Source of the DNA: Verrucomicrobiota bacterium
GTDB taxonomy: Bacteria > Verrucomicrobiota > Verrucomicrobiia > Limisphaerales > SXTU01
Direction: 5' to 3'
Assembly: GCA_016871445.1 (NCBI GenBank)
Contig: VHDH01000009.1
Location: forward strand, 1-62,115
Length of the DNA stretch: 62,115 nucleotides
Position numbers and translations under genes: made by a program. The notes below the pieces were generated by a model that ran no database searches, was not told where the DNA came from, and worked only from the letters and a program-made list of their open reading frames with translations. Positions 19,701 to 28,835 of this stretch are shown here, in pieces (position 1 is the stretch's first letter; each line of letters opens with the position of its first letter).

Positions 19701-19798
19701 CCGCGGACGCGAAAGCCGCCGCCGCGCAATCCGCCCGCGCCCTCACCGAAACCTCCCTCGTCCTGCTCTGCATGAATGAGTTCATCTACGTCGATTGA
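16733..19798 (+). CDS. PSD1 and planctomycete cytochrome C domain protein (DUF1549/DUF1553)
   Basis: A 1021-residue exported protein. After a signal peptide comes a PSCyt1-like cytochrome segment with haem motif CFECH (residues 51-55). DUF1549 spans about 160-400, with a second CVRCH motif (359-363) in the typical context GCVRCHEHKYDP. A discoidin-like beta module lies at about 460-630 (SDNGNFVLSEFKV, GSGWAVAPEFG). DUF1553 spans about 740-1000 (LVNRVWQHHFGRGLV). ATG 16733 is used because it gives a proper signal peptide; a GTG at 16703 is in frame. The next gene is a DUF1501 protein, the standard partner in this phylum group. Thought to be an extracytoplasmic haem protein; reaction unknown. 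Confidence 0.92.
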   Translation: MFSRAFLKFIFSAGISAVFSTCQASAALAEPSPEGVAFFEQKIRPVLIASCFECHSAEAKAKGKLKGGLFLDTRAALLTGGDEGPALVPGKADESLLIKAMRWSREDLHMPPKSKLPPEVIADFEKWVAMGAPDPRTGEVAKARREISIPQGRDYWAFRPLKPVTVPTVKNAAWAKTPIDRFILARLETAKLTPSKPATREQLLRRATFDLTGLPPTPEETAAFLADPSPNALATVVDQLLSRSAYGERWGRHWLDIVRYAESNGYEFDAFRPGAFHYRDWVIRAFNDGMPYDRFIRWQLAGDKLQPDSVEGASATGFLVAGPYPGQITAKTVERIRYDQLDDMVSTIGSGFLGLTLGCVRCHEHKYDPIPQTDYYGIAAALARTVHSEMKVDRHHAETQRKLAAHKLAGEPLLAALKQFETDEFPARFAKFQATEAASTTNATPWQMCDVASASATSAKLALARDGAVRYVSNKTKDDTYTVKAVTYQRGLRAFRLDALADAESPAKGPGLSDNGNFVLSEFKVTARPLDPKSKAKPVTAKVKATAATFEQKNYPLAAVTDNKRGSGWAVAPEFGKDHAAIFEIEGEPIGFEGGTELEFQLVFRGFFGLGKLRLGFSNGEKTPALAEAKGEQAFRELSTTLAATGGSLNATNRSALFRWFTRLDADATRLQAATRDHDAKTPKPDLVAIYSTKAGGQDVHLLRRGEVDAKVAKADPNYLQVLNTAADGAKHWLPKPDADPRVALGDWLTDVPHGAGSLLARVLVNRVWQHHFGRGLVATPNDFGVQGKPPTHPELLDWLAGEFVRGGWQLKPLHQLIMSSAVYQQGAELKPASLKADPENKLWWHRPARRLEAEAIRDALLSVGGRLDAKLAGPSETNYESPRRSVYLRVKRSELIPFLTLFDAPEPAASVGERGATTLPTQALAMMNSTFVRDIADRLTKRASQPGTEPAAVIAQAGRIALGRALTATEQARLQKFYEQQLSLLGPVPADAKAAAAQSARALTETSLVLLCMNEFIYVD

Positions 19799-19810
19799 CC
19801 GCTAAAATTT

Positions 19811-19897
19811 AGCCACTGATGAAACACGGATTTAACACGGAAAAGGCCATAAGCCACCATCCCCCATCCGTGTTTCCTCCGTGTTCAATCCGTGGCT
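19811..19897. repeat. Imperfect 31-bp inverted repeat, possible mobile-type intergenic repeat or terminator
   Basis: Left arm 19811-19841 and the reverse complement of right arm 19867-19897 match at 25 of 31 positions. Each arm also holds two ACACGGA-like subrepeats. The element fills most of the 124-base gap between the PSD1 and DUF1501 genes and could fold into a long hairpin in the transcript. Its internally repetitive make-up resembles dispersed intergenic repeats of environmental bacteria. Only one copy is in this window. Confidence 0.6.
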
Positions 19898-19922
19898 GAC
19901 AAGCCGCTCCTCCTTCTAATTT

Positions 19923-21365
<1,443 letters not shown>

Positions 21366-21572
21366 GCTTCTGGGCTGGACTGATAGGTAGAAGCTGCCTG
21401 CACGAAAACACAGATCCACCAAGAGCATCACACCATGGTACTCAAAATCTTGTAATCTAATTGCGGTATGAAGCAGAGACCGAGTTTTGTTCAGAGCAGG
21501 AGCACAAGAAACAATCTAACGAATATTCTCGATTGGCGTCGTCGAAAACATCGCTTTATCGTCGCGCCCCTG

Positions 21573-23495
21573 ATGAAAACAAACGCAGTCGCCACCCTGC
21601 TGTGCTTGGCCGTTGCCAGCTTTACGGCGCGCCCAATGAGTGCCGCCGAAGTTTACTGTGCCGAGACTGAGCCGTCCGCCACCGTGGTCGAGAAACCCAT
21701 TCTGTTCCTCGATAAAAGCCCCGTCATCGTCAAATATCAGCTCGGTCGACTCTCCAATGACCAACTCTTGCTCACCGAACGCGAGGCGACTCATCCCAAA
21801 TTCATCCCGCTCTGGGAATCCATCCTCGGTCGGCCCGGCATGGCCGCAAAGTTCCGCATCGAGGCCGCCGAGGCGCTCACCAAGCTCAATAAGACCGACG
21901 TGCCCACCGAGTTGCTGGCGGGCATCAAGCGCGCCGCCGCTAGTGCGCCCGTCGTGGCTGACCTGTCAAAGCTGCTCGTTTCACAAAAACCAGAGGACTT
22001 AAAGAAATGCCAGCCCGCGCTAGAGGCGCTTGCCGGCGATGACGCAAACCCCAACGCCGCGCGCCAAGCTGCCTTCGCGGCACTAGCGGGCATTCAAACG
22101 GCGGATGCGCTGTGGGCGTTCGCGCAAAACAAACCCGGCGCACTCGCTCACCTAGTCGCCGGCCTCCCATCCGCGCCCGATGGCGCTAAGCGCGCCGCCT
22201 TCGCCAACCGAGTGCTACCCCTGCTCGCCAGCCCCGATGCCGCCACGCGCTTAGCCGCGATCACCGCCGCTGCGAAGTTGCCCAGCCACGAAGCCACTGC
22301 CTTTGCCGCACTGGCAAAAGTCATCACCACCGGCGCAGAAGTCCCGACCGCTGCTCGCGCCCTGCTGACTTTGCCGCGCGACACCTGGCCCGATGCGGCT
22401 GTGAAGCCGCTCACCGTAGCATTGCTCGAGCAGGCGAAGAAAGTCCCCGTGTCCAAACGCACTGAGAACGACTTCCTCGACATGCAACAACTCGGCTTTC
22501 AACTCGCCGCCAAGCTTCCCAAGGACGCAGCGCTACCGATCCGCAAATCCTTTTCCGCGCTGGGCGTCAACGTCCTGCGGCTTGGCACGCTTCACGAACA
22601 GATGTTTTTTGATAAAATCCAGCTCGTCGCCGAGGCGGGCAAACCAGTAGAGCTTGTCTTTCACAATTCTGATGCCATGCAGCACAACTGGGTGCTCGTC
22701 GCCGCCGGAGCAGCCGATGAGATTGGTGCCGCCGCCGAAAAACTGCCGCCGCAAACCGACAACCAAGGTCGGCTTTACGTGCCCGGTTCGCCAAAGGTGC
22801 TTCAAGCCACGAAAATGTTGAACCCGAACGACACCATCCGGCTGCGCTTCAACGCGCCGAGCGAGCCCGGCGAATATTCTTATCTTTGTACCTACCCCGG
22901 CCACTGGCAACGCATGCGCGGCGTACTCAAGGTTGTCAACGACCTTGACGAATACCTTGCCCAAGCGCCGGCCGAACCCGCCGCGCCAGTCATCACCGAG
23001 TGGAAACTCGCTGATCTCATGGCCGATTTGCCCAAGCTTGCCAAAGGCCGCGACTTCACCAAGGGCAAGGCACTCTTCACCACGGTTGGCTGCGCCGCCT
23101 GCCACAAGCTCGGCGCCGACGGCGTGCTATGGGGTCCAGAACTGACGGGCGTTGCCGCAAAATACAAGGGCGACACACAAGCGGTGCTAGCGGAAATACT
23201 TGAGCCCTCGAAAAACCTCGAACCCCGCTACCGCCCGCTGGAAGTCACACTCGGCAACGACGAACCCTTCACCGCCTTTGCGGTTACGGAAGATGCCGAC
23301 TTCCTCACGCTCCAGACCGGCCCTGGCGAAGCAATGATAAAAAAGTTCGCGAAGAAAGATCTAAAAGTGAAGCCCCAAACCAATTCAATTATGCCTCCTG
23401 GCCTCTTAAATTTGCTTAACCGCGAGCAGATTCTCGACCTCCTCGCCTTCCTGCAGGCCGGCGGCGACGCAAAACATGCGGCGTTTAAGAAATAA
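21573..23495 (+). CDS. Exported protein with helical repeats, blue-copper domain and cytochrome c domain
   Basis: A 640-residue protein with signal peptide MKTNAVATLLCLAVASF. Residues about 80-330 are Ala-rich helical, HEAT-like repeats. Residues about 340-455 form a cupredoxin with all type-1 copper ligands: His371 (MQHNW), Cys439, His444 and Met448 in CTYPGHWQRM, the same spacing as azurin. Residues 490-635 are a cytochrome c with CAACH (507-511) and a likely axial Met607 (SIMPPG). The combination suggests electron transfer between copper and haem in the periplasm. It follows the PSD1/DUF1501 pair and may be their redox partner. An earlier in-frame ATG at 21468 adds 35 residues without a signal sequence. 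Confidence 0.88.
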   Translation: MKTNAVATLLCLAVASFTARPMSAAEVYCAETEPSATVVEKPILFLDKSPVIVKYQLGRLSNDQLLLTEREATHPKFIPLWESILGRPGMAAKFRIEAAEALTKLNKTDVPTELLAGIKRAAASAPVVADLSKLLVSQKPEDLKKCQPALEALAGDDANPNAARQAAFAALAGIQTADALWAFAQNKPGALAHLVAGLPSAPDGAKRAAFANRVLPLLASPDAATRLAAITAAAKLPSHEATAFAALAKVITTGAEVPTAARALLTLPRDTWPDAAVKPLTVALLEQAKKVPVSKRTENDFLDMQQLGFQLAAKLPKDAALPIRKSFSALGVNVLRLGTLHEQMFFDKIQLVAEAGKPVELVFHNSDAMQHNWVLVAAGAADEIGAAAEKLPPQTDNQGRLYVPGSPKVLQATKMLNPNDTIRLRFNAPSEPGEYSYLCTYPGHWQRMRGVLKVVNDLDEYLAQAPAEPAAPVITEWKLADLMADLPKLAKGRDFTKGKALFTTVGCAACHKLGADGVLWGPELTGVAAKYKGDTQAVLAEILEPSKNLEPRYRPLEVTLGNDEPFTAFAVTEDADFLTLQTGPGEAMIKKFAKKDLKVKPQTNSIMPPGLLNLLNREQILDLLAFLQAGGDAKHAAFKK

Positions 23496-23767
23496 AGCGC
23501 GCCCAGAGCCGCGTGACGAAACAGGCAACCAAAACAAGTGCAGGACAAAGTTTTCCCTTGGGGAGCTTGATCCAAATTCGCGAAAGTTATGGGAATTTCA
23601 AGTCCCGCGCCACGCGCTGCCGCACGCCCGTTTAAATGGACGCAAACTCCGAAATACGCTGAGCTTTTCACCTGTATTTATCGGGTCAGGCGCGCTTGGT
23701 GAGGGCTAACGAAGAAAAAACTCCTGTTGCCATTTCGCCCGGCAGTCGTGTAGAAGCCCGCGCATTC

Positions 23768-26584
23768 ATGGGCAAAGCCCTCATCATAGCAGAAAAACCT
23801 TCGGTCGCTGGCGACATCGCTAAGGCGCTCGGCGGCTTTACTAAGGACAAGTCGGGCGAGTTCTACGAGAGCGGTACGCACGTCATCTCATCGGCGGTCG
23901 GCCACCTGCTTGAACTGGGCGTGCCCGACGAGCACGACGTGAAAAAGGGTAAGTGGACGTTCACCCACCTGCCGCACATCCCGCCGCGCTTCGCACTCAA
24001 CCCCATCGAGAAGTCCGCAGCCCGCCTCAAGGTGCTCCAGCGCCTCATCAAGCGAAAAGACATAGATACGCTCGTCAACGCTTGCGACGCCGGGCGCGAG
24101 GGCGAACTCATCTTTCGCCGCATCACCGAATTCACGAAGGCCAAGCAACCCATCCAGCGCCTGTGGCTCCAGTCCATGACGCCCGCGTCCATCCGAGACG
24201 GATTCGCGCAGCTCCGCACGGACGCCTCGATGCGCCCGTTGGCCGCCGCCGCTGAGAGCCGCGCCGAGGCCGATTGGCTCATCGGTATCAACGGCACACG
24301 GGCGATGACCGCATTCAATAACAAAACCGGCGGGTTCAATCTGACCACCGTGGGCCGAGTGCAAACCCCTACGCTGGCGATTGTCGTTGAGCGCGAGGAC
24401 AAAATTCGCAAGTTCGTCGCGCGCGATTACTGGGAAGTGCTCGGTACTTTCGACGCGAAGGCTGGCCAATATTCAGGCCGCTGGTTCGACGAAAAGTTTA
24501 AGAAAGCCGAGGGCAAGGACATTGACGCCGAGCTGAAGGCTGAGCGCCTCTGGACCAAGGCTGACGCCGACGCGCTGGCCGCAAAGTGTCTAGGCAAACC
24601 GGGCATTGTTACTGAGGAAAGTAAACCCAGCACGCAGCTCTCGCCCCTGCTCTACGACCTCACCAGCTTGCAGCGCGAGGCTAACGGCCGTTTCGGGTTT
24701 AGCGCCAAGAACACACTCGGACTTGCGCAAGCCCTCTATGAGAAGCACAAGGTGCTCACCTACCCACGCACTGACGCCCGCGCGCTGCCGGAGGATTATA
24801 TCCCTACAGTAAAGAAGACGCTCGACTCATTGCGCGATCTTGCCGGCTACAGCGTTCCGGCTGAGAAAATTCTAACCAACGACTGGGTGCGCCCTAACAA
24901 ACGCATCTTTAACAACGCCAAAATCTCGGACCACTTTGCCATCATCCCGACTGGCGTGCTACCCAAGGGCCTATCCGAGCCAGAGCAAAAGCTTTACGAC
25001 CTCGTCACGCGTCGCTTCCTCGCTGTGTTCTATCCCGCAGCGGAATATCTGGAGACCGTCCGCATCACGCGCGTCGAGGGCGAGCCGTTCAAGAGCGTCG
25101 GCAAGGTGCTCGTGAAGGCGGGTTGGCTCGAAATCTATGGCAAGGAAGCCGCTGGGGATGACGACTCGCCCAGCCTTGTTCCCGTCCAACAAGGTGAGCA
25201 GGTAAAAACATCAAATATTGAAGTCAAGGGCAGCCAGACCAAGCCCCCGCCGCGCTATACGGAAGCCACGCTACTCTCGGCGATGGAAGGCGCGGGCAAA
25301 CTCGTTGAGGACGAGGAATTACGGGAGGCCATGAGCGAGCGCGGCCTCGGCACGCCCGCCACACGCGCGGCGGTCATTGAGGGGTTGATTTACGAACAAT
25401 ATATCCATCGTAACCAGCGCGAGCTGGTGCCCAGCGCCAAGGCCTTCACGCTGATGGCACTCCTCAATGGTTTAGGCATTTTCGAACTGACCAAGCCTGA
25501 AATGACCGGCGACTGGGAGTTCAAGCTTCGTCAAATGCAGCGCGGCCAACTCGAGCGTGACGTCTTCATGGCTGAAATTCGTGCGCTCACGGAACACATC
25601 GTTGGCCAGACAAAAGCCTACGAGCACGACACGATTCCCGGCGACTTCGGCAAACTCAACGTCCCTTGCCCGAAGTGCGGTGGCGAAGTCCACGAGAATT
25701 ACAAAAAGTTCCAGTGTCAGAAATGCGATTGGAACATGTGGAAAACTATCCTAGGCCGGGCGTTTGAGATCGAGGAGGTCGAGACGCTGTTGCGCGAGAA
25801 GCAAGTCGGGCCGCTGCAAGGCTTCCGCAGTAAGCAGGGCTTTCCCTTCGCCGCCGTGATGAAGCTCTCGCCTGAGGGCGAGGCGAAGTTCGATTTCGGC
25901 AACGATCAAAAGGATGACGAGCATGCCGCACCCGTGGACTTCACCGGCAAGGAACCGCTCGGCCAATGCCCTAAGTGCAAGACTGGCCGCGTCTTCGAAA
26001 ACGGCATGAACTACGTTTGCGAGCGCGCCACCGGGGCGGACCGCAAGTGTGACTTCCGCACCGGGGCCATCATCCTCCAGCAACCCATTGAGAAACCGCA
26101 GATCGTGAAGCTGCTTGCGGAGGGCAAGACGGACTTGCTGAAAGGCTTCGTCTCCAAAAGGACCGGCCGCAAGTTCGAGGCGTTCCTCAAGTTCGACGGC
26201 GCGAAGGTCAGTTTCGAGTTCGCGCCGCGCGAGAAGAAGTTCCCCGCCAAGGGCGCGAAGAAGGGCGACGCCACGCCCGCCGTGAAGCTCGACTTCACCG
26301 GACAGGAGCCGCTGGGCAAGTGCCCCAAGTGCAAAGGCAACGTTTTCGAGGGGCCGGAGACCTACCTCTGCGAGCGCAGCCAGCTCGAAACGAAGAAGTG
26401 CACCTTCAAGACTGGCAGGGTGGTGCTGCAACAGCCCGTGGACCGTGAGCAGGTGAAGAAGCTCCTCGCCAAGGGGAAGACCGACCTCCTCACACAGTTC
26501 ATCAGCAAAGCCGGCAAACCCTTCCCCGCCCACCTTAAGCTCGCGGATAAGGGCAAGGTGGAGTTCGAGTTCCCCGAGCGCTGA
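23768..26584 (+). CDS. topB: DNA topoisomerase III-like type IA topoisomerase
   Basis: A 938-residue type IA topoisomerase that relaxes or decatenates DNA through a 5'-phosphotyrosine. The TOPRIM domain opens with ALIIAEKPSVAGDIA and has the acidic cluster DAGREGE (107-113). The active-site Tyr332 is in TYPRTDAR. After the core come three repeats of about 90 residues, each a four-Cys zinc-ribbon half (CPKCGGEV, CPKCKTGRV, CPKCKGNV) plus a topoisomerase C-terminal repeat ending in LLAKGKTDLL-like sequence. ATG 23768 begins right at the TOPRIM strand. This is the only replication-type gene here; the symbol is by family resemblance. Confidence 0.9.
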   Translation: MGKALIIAEKPSVAGDIAKALGGFTKDKSGEFYESGTHVISSAVGHLLELGVPDEHDVKKGKWTFTHLPHIPPRFALNPIEKSAARLKVLQRLIKRKDIDTLVNACDAGREGELIFRRITEFTKAKQPIQRLWLQSMTPASIRDGFAQLRTDASMRPLAAAAESRAEADWLIGINGTRAMTAFNNKTGGFNLTTVGRVQTPTLAIVVEREDKIRKFVARDYWEVLGTFDAKAGQYSGRWFDEKFKKAEGKDIDAELKAERLWTKADADALAAKCLGKPGIVTEESKPSTQLSPLLYDLTSLQREANGRFGFSAKNTLGLAQALYEKHKVLTYPRTDARALPEDYIPTVKKTLDSLRDLAGYSVPAEKILTNDWVRPNKRIFNNAKISDHFAIIPTGVLPKGLSEPEQKLYDLVTRRFLAVFYPAAEYLETVRITRVEGEPFKSVGKVLVKAGWLEIYGKEAAGDDDSPSLVPVQQGEQVKTSNIEVKGSQTKPPPRYTEATLLSAMEGAGKLVEDEELREAMSERGLGTPATRAAVIEGLIYEQYIHRNQRELVPSAKAFTLMALLNGLGIFELTKPEMTGDWEFKLRQMQRGQLERDVFMAEIRALTEHIVGQTKAYEHDTIPGDFGKLNVPCPKCGGEVHENYKKFQCQKCDWNMWKTILGRAFEIEEVETLLREKQVGPLQGFRSKQGFPFAAVMKLSPEGEAKFDFGNDQKDDEHAAPVDFTGKEPLGQCPKCKTGRVFENGMNYVCERATGADRKCDFRTGAIILQQPIEKPQIVKLLAEGKTDLLKGFVSKRTGRKFEAFLKFDGAKVSFEFAPREKKFPAKGAKKGDATPAVKLDFTGQEPLGKCPKCKGNVFEGPETYLCERSQLETKKCTFKTGRVVLQQPVDREQVKKLLAKGKTDLLTQFISKAGKPFPAHLKLADKGKVEFEFPER

Positions 26585-26660
26585 CCACCCGCGGCTCCAC
26601 GCCTGACCGGCATTTGCCGCTCGCCAGTCTCCTCCCATTCCGGTAGCCAAAAGATCGCCC

Positions 26661-28055
26661 ATGACCAGCCGACGCGACTTCTACGAACAGCGCGCTCCGC
26701 TGCGCGCCCGCGAGGTGCAGCGCCATTACCACACGCTTCTCAACCGCCACTTTGCCTTCCTTGTTCCCCCCGGCCAGCGCGTCCTCGAAATCGGCTGCGG
26801 CCTGGGCGACACCCTCGCCGCCGTGAAGCCCGCCCGCGGTGTCGGCGTGGACTTCAGTCCCGCGATGGTCGAGCTCGCCAAGCAGCGCCATCCGCAACTC
26901 GAATTCCGCGTCGTCGACGCGCTGGACTTCACCAGCGGCGAACCCTTCGACTACATCATCCTGTCGGACCTCGTGAACGACCTGCCGGACGTGCAGGCCG
27001 TCTTGGAAAAAGTCCGCACCCACGCCCACCCAAAGACCCGGCTCGTGCTCAATACGTTCAACAACCTTTGGAAACCCGTCCTCGGCCTCGCCGAAACCGC
27101 CGGCTTGAAAGCCCGCACCTTGGAGCAGAACTGGCTCTCGGCCGGCGACATGCGGAACCTCCTCCACCTCGCCGGCTGGGAACTAGTCAAGCAGGACACC
27201 CGTATCCTTTTGCCGCTCAATACACCTCTGCTCGCAGCGCTCCTAAACCGCTGGGTCGCTCCCCTGCTCCGCCACCTCTCGCTGGCCGTCTTCATGGTTG
27301 CGCGGCCGCGCCCCACCGTGCCGCCCGACCGTCACTACACCTGCTCCATCGTCATCCCCGCCCGGAACGAGGCTGGTAATATCGAAGAGGCCGTCCGCCG
27401 CACCCCCGAACTCGGTAAAGGCACCGAACTCATCTTCATCGAAGGCCACTCCCGAGATAACACGTGGGATGAAATCCAACGCGTCGCCGCCAAGTATCCC
27501 CAGCGCAACATCAAAATCCTCAAGCAGCAGAGCAAAGGCAAAGGCGGTGCGTGCCGCGAAGCCTTCGCCGCCGCCACCGGCGACATCCTCTTCATCCTGG
27601 ATGCCGACCTCACCATGCCGCCGGAGGAATTGCCCAAGTTCTACGAAGTCGCTCGCAGCGGGGCGGCGGACTTCGTCAACGGCGTGCGCCTCGTTTACCC
27701 GATGGAACAGGAAGCCATGCGCTTCCTGAACATGATCGGCAACCACTTCTTCAGCCTCGCCTTCTCGTGGATCCTCGGCCAGCGCATCAAGGACACCCTC
27801 TGCGGCACCAAGGTCCTCTTCCGCGCCGACTACGAACTCATCGCCGCGAACCGCAGCTACTTCGGCGACTTCGACCCCTTCGGCGACTTCGACCTGCTCT
27901 TCGGCGCGGCGAAGCTTAACCACCGTATCCTCGATCTCCCCATCCGCTATAAATCCCGGACCTACGGCGACACCAATATAGAGCGCTGGAAACACGGCTT
28001 GCTGCTCCTACGCATGACCGCCTTCGCCGCCCGGCGGATGAAGTTTATCCGGTGA
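26661..28055 (+). CDS. Methyltransferase-glycosyltransferase 2 fusion protein
   Basis: Two enzymes in one chain of 464 residues. Residues 1-215 are a class I SAM methyltransferase: VLEIGCGLGDTLAAV as motif I and GVDFSPAMVELA. Residues 225-464 are a GT-A fold family 2 glycosyltransferase: SIVIPARNEAGNIEEA, then the metal-binding FILDADLTMPPE, then LCGTKVLFRADYE. The C-terminal half resembles polyprenyl-phosphate or dolichyl-phosphate sugar transferases. The product may be a methylated glycolipid carrier, but this is inference. It overlaps the next methyltransferase gene by 4 bases, so the two are coupled. Confidence 0.87.
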   Translation: MTSRRDFYEQRAPLRAREVQRHYHTLLNRHFAFLVPPGQRVLEIGCGLGDTLAAVKPARGVGVDFSPAMVELAKQRHPQLEFRVVDALDFTSGEPFDYIILSDLVNDLPDVQAVLEKVRTHAHPKTRLVLNTFNNLWKPVLGLAETAGLKARTLEQNWLSAGDMRNLLHLAGWELVKQDTRILLPLNTPLLAALLNRWVAPLLRHLSLAVFMVARPRPTVPPDRHYTCSIVIPARNEAGNIEEAVRRTPELGKGTELIFIEGHSRDNTWDEIQRVAAKYPQRNIKILKQQSKGKGGACREAFAAATGDILFILDADLTMPPEELPKFYEVARSGAADFVNGVRLVYPMEQEAMRFLNMIGNHFFSLAFSWILGQRIKDTLCGTKVLFRADYELIAANRSYFGDFDPFGDFDLLFGAAKLNHRILDLPIRYKSRTYGDTNIERWKHGLLLLRMTAFAARRMKFIR

Positions 28056-28795
28056 GCATCGCCCTCGAACAGCACCAGGTCGAAATTGAAGCCAACCTGC
28101 GGGCGTGGCAGGGCAAGCCGCTGTTGCGCGAAATCTACGCCGGGTTCTACCAGCGCATTCTCGCACAGATTGACGTGCCGGTTCCGGGGCACATCGTCGA
28201 GATCGGGTCGGGCGTGGGGAACCTCAAGGCGCACCTGCCGCAGAGTATTTCCACCGACCTCTTCCCGAACCCGTGGCTGGACGTGGTGTGTGACGGCTAC
28301 GAGCTGCCGTTTGCGGACGGGAGCCTGTCGCACCTGATCCTGTTCGATGTCTTTCACCACCTGCGCGCACCGGGGGCCTTTTTCCGGGAGGCGCGGCGGG
28401 CGTTGCATCCGCGTGGGCGGGTCATCGTGTTCGATCCCTACATCAGCCTGGCGAGCTGGCCCGTCTATGGCCTGCTGCATCATGAGCCGGTGGCGATCAA
28501 CGCCCCGATCAACTTCGCCACCGAGCTGCCGCGCCCGCGTGATTACTACGCGGCGCAGGGCAATGCCACGCGGCTGTTCTTCCGGGATGAAAAGCCGGGC
28601 TGGCCGGAGGGCTGGGAGATTTTCCACCGCGAAGCGTTCAGCGCGTTCCACTACGTGCTGTGCGGCGGGTTCAGCAAGCCGGCGATGTATCCAGCCGGGA
28701 TGCTGGGCGCGCTGCGCAAGTTGGATGCGGTGCTTTCCGCGTGCCCGCGCCTCTTCGCCGCACGGTGCCTCGTAGGACTGCGGCCAATGAACTGA
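28052..28795 (+). CDS. Class I SAM-dependent methyltransferase
   Basis: A 247-residue methyltransferase-11-like protein. Motif I is IVEIGSGVGNLKAHL, and later strands include LILFDVFHHLRAPGAFFREARR and RGRVIVFDP, the usual arrangement of small-molecule methyltransferases. The start is GTG at 28052, overlapping the stop of the fusion gene (GTGA), which indicates a shared transcript and probably a shared pathway with the glycosyltransferase. Substrate unknown. It converges on the prolyl oligopeptidase gene, 40 bases away. Confidence 0.85.
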   Translation: MSIALEQHQVEIEANLRAWQGKPLLREIYAGFYQRILAQIDVPVPGHIVEIGSGVGNLKAHLPQSISTDLFPNPWLDVVCDGYELPFADGSLSHLILFDVFHHLRAPGAFFREARRALHPRGRVIVFDPYISLASWPVYGLLHHEPVAINAPINFATELPRPRDYYAAQGNATRLFFRDEKPGWPEGWEIFHREAFSAFHYVLCGGFSKPAMYPAGMLGALRKLDAVLSACPRLFAARCLVGLRPMN

Positions 28796-28835
28796 TCGTG
28801 CGGAGCCAACGTTCCGCCCCGGCCATCAGGCGGAG

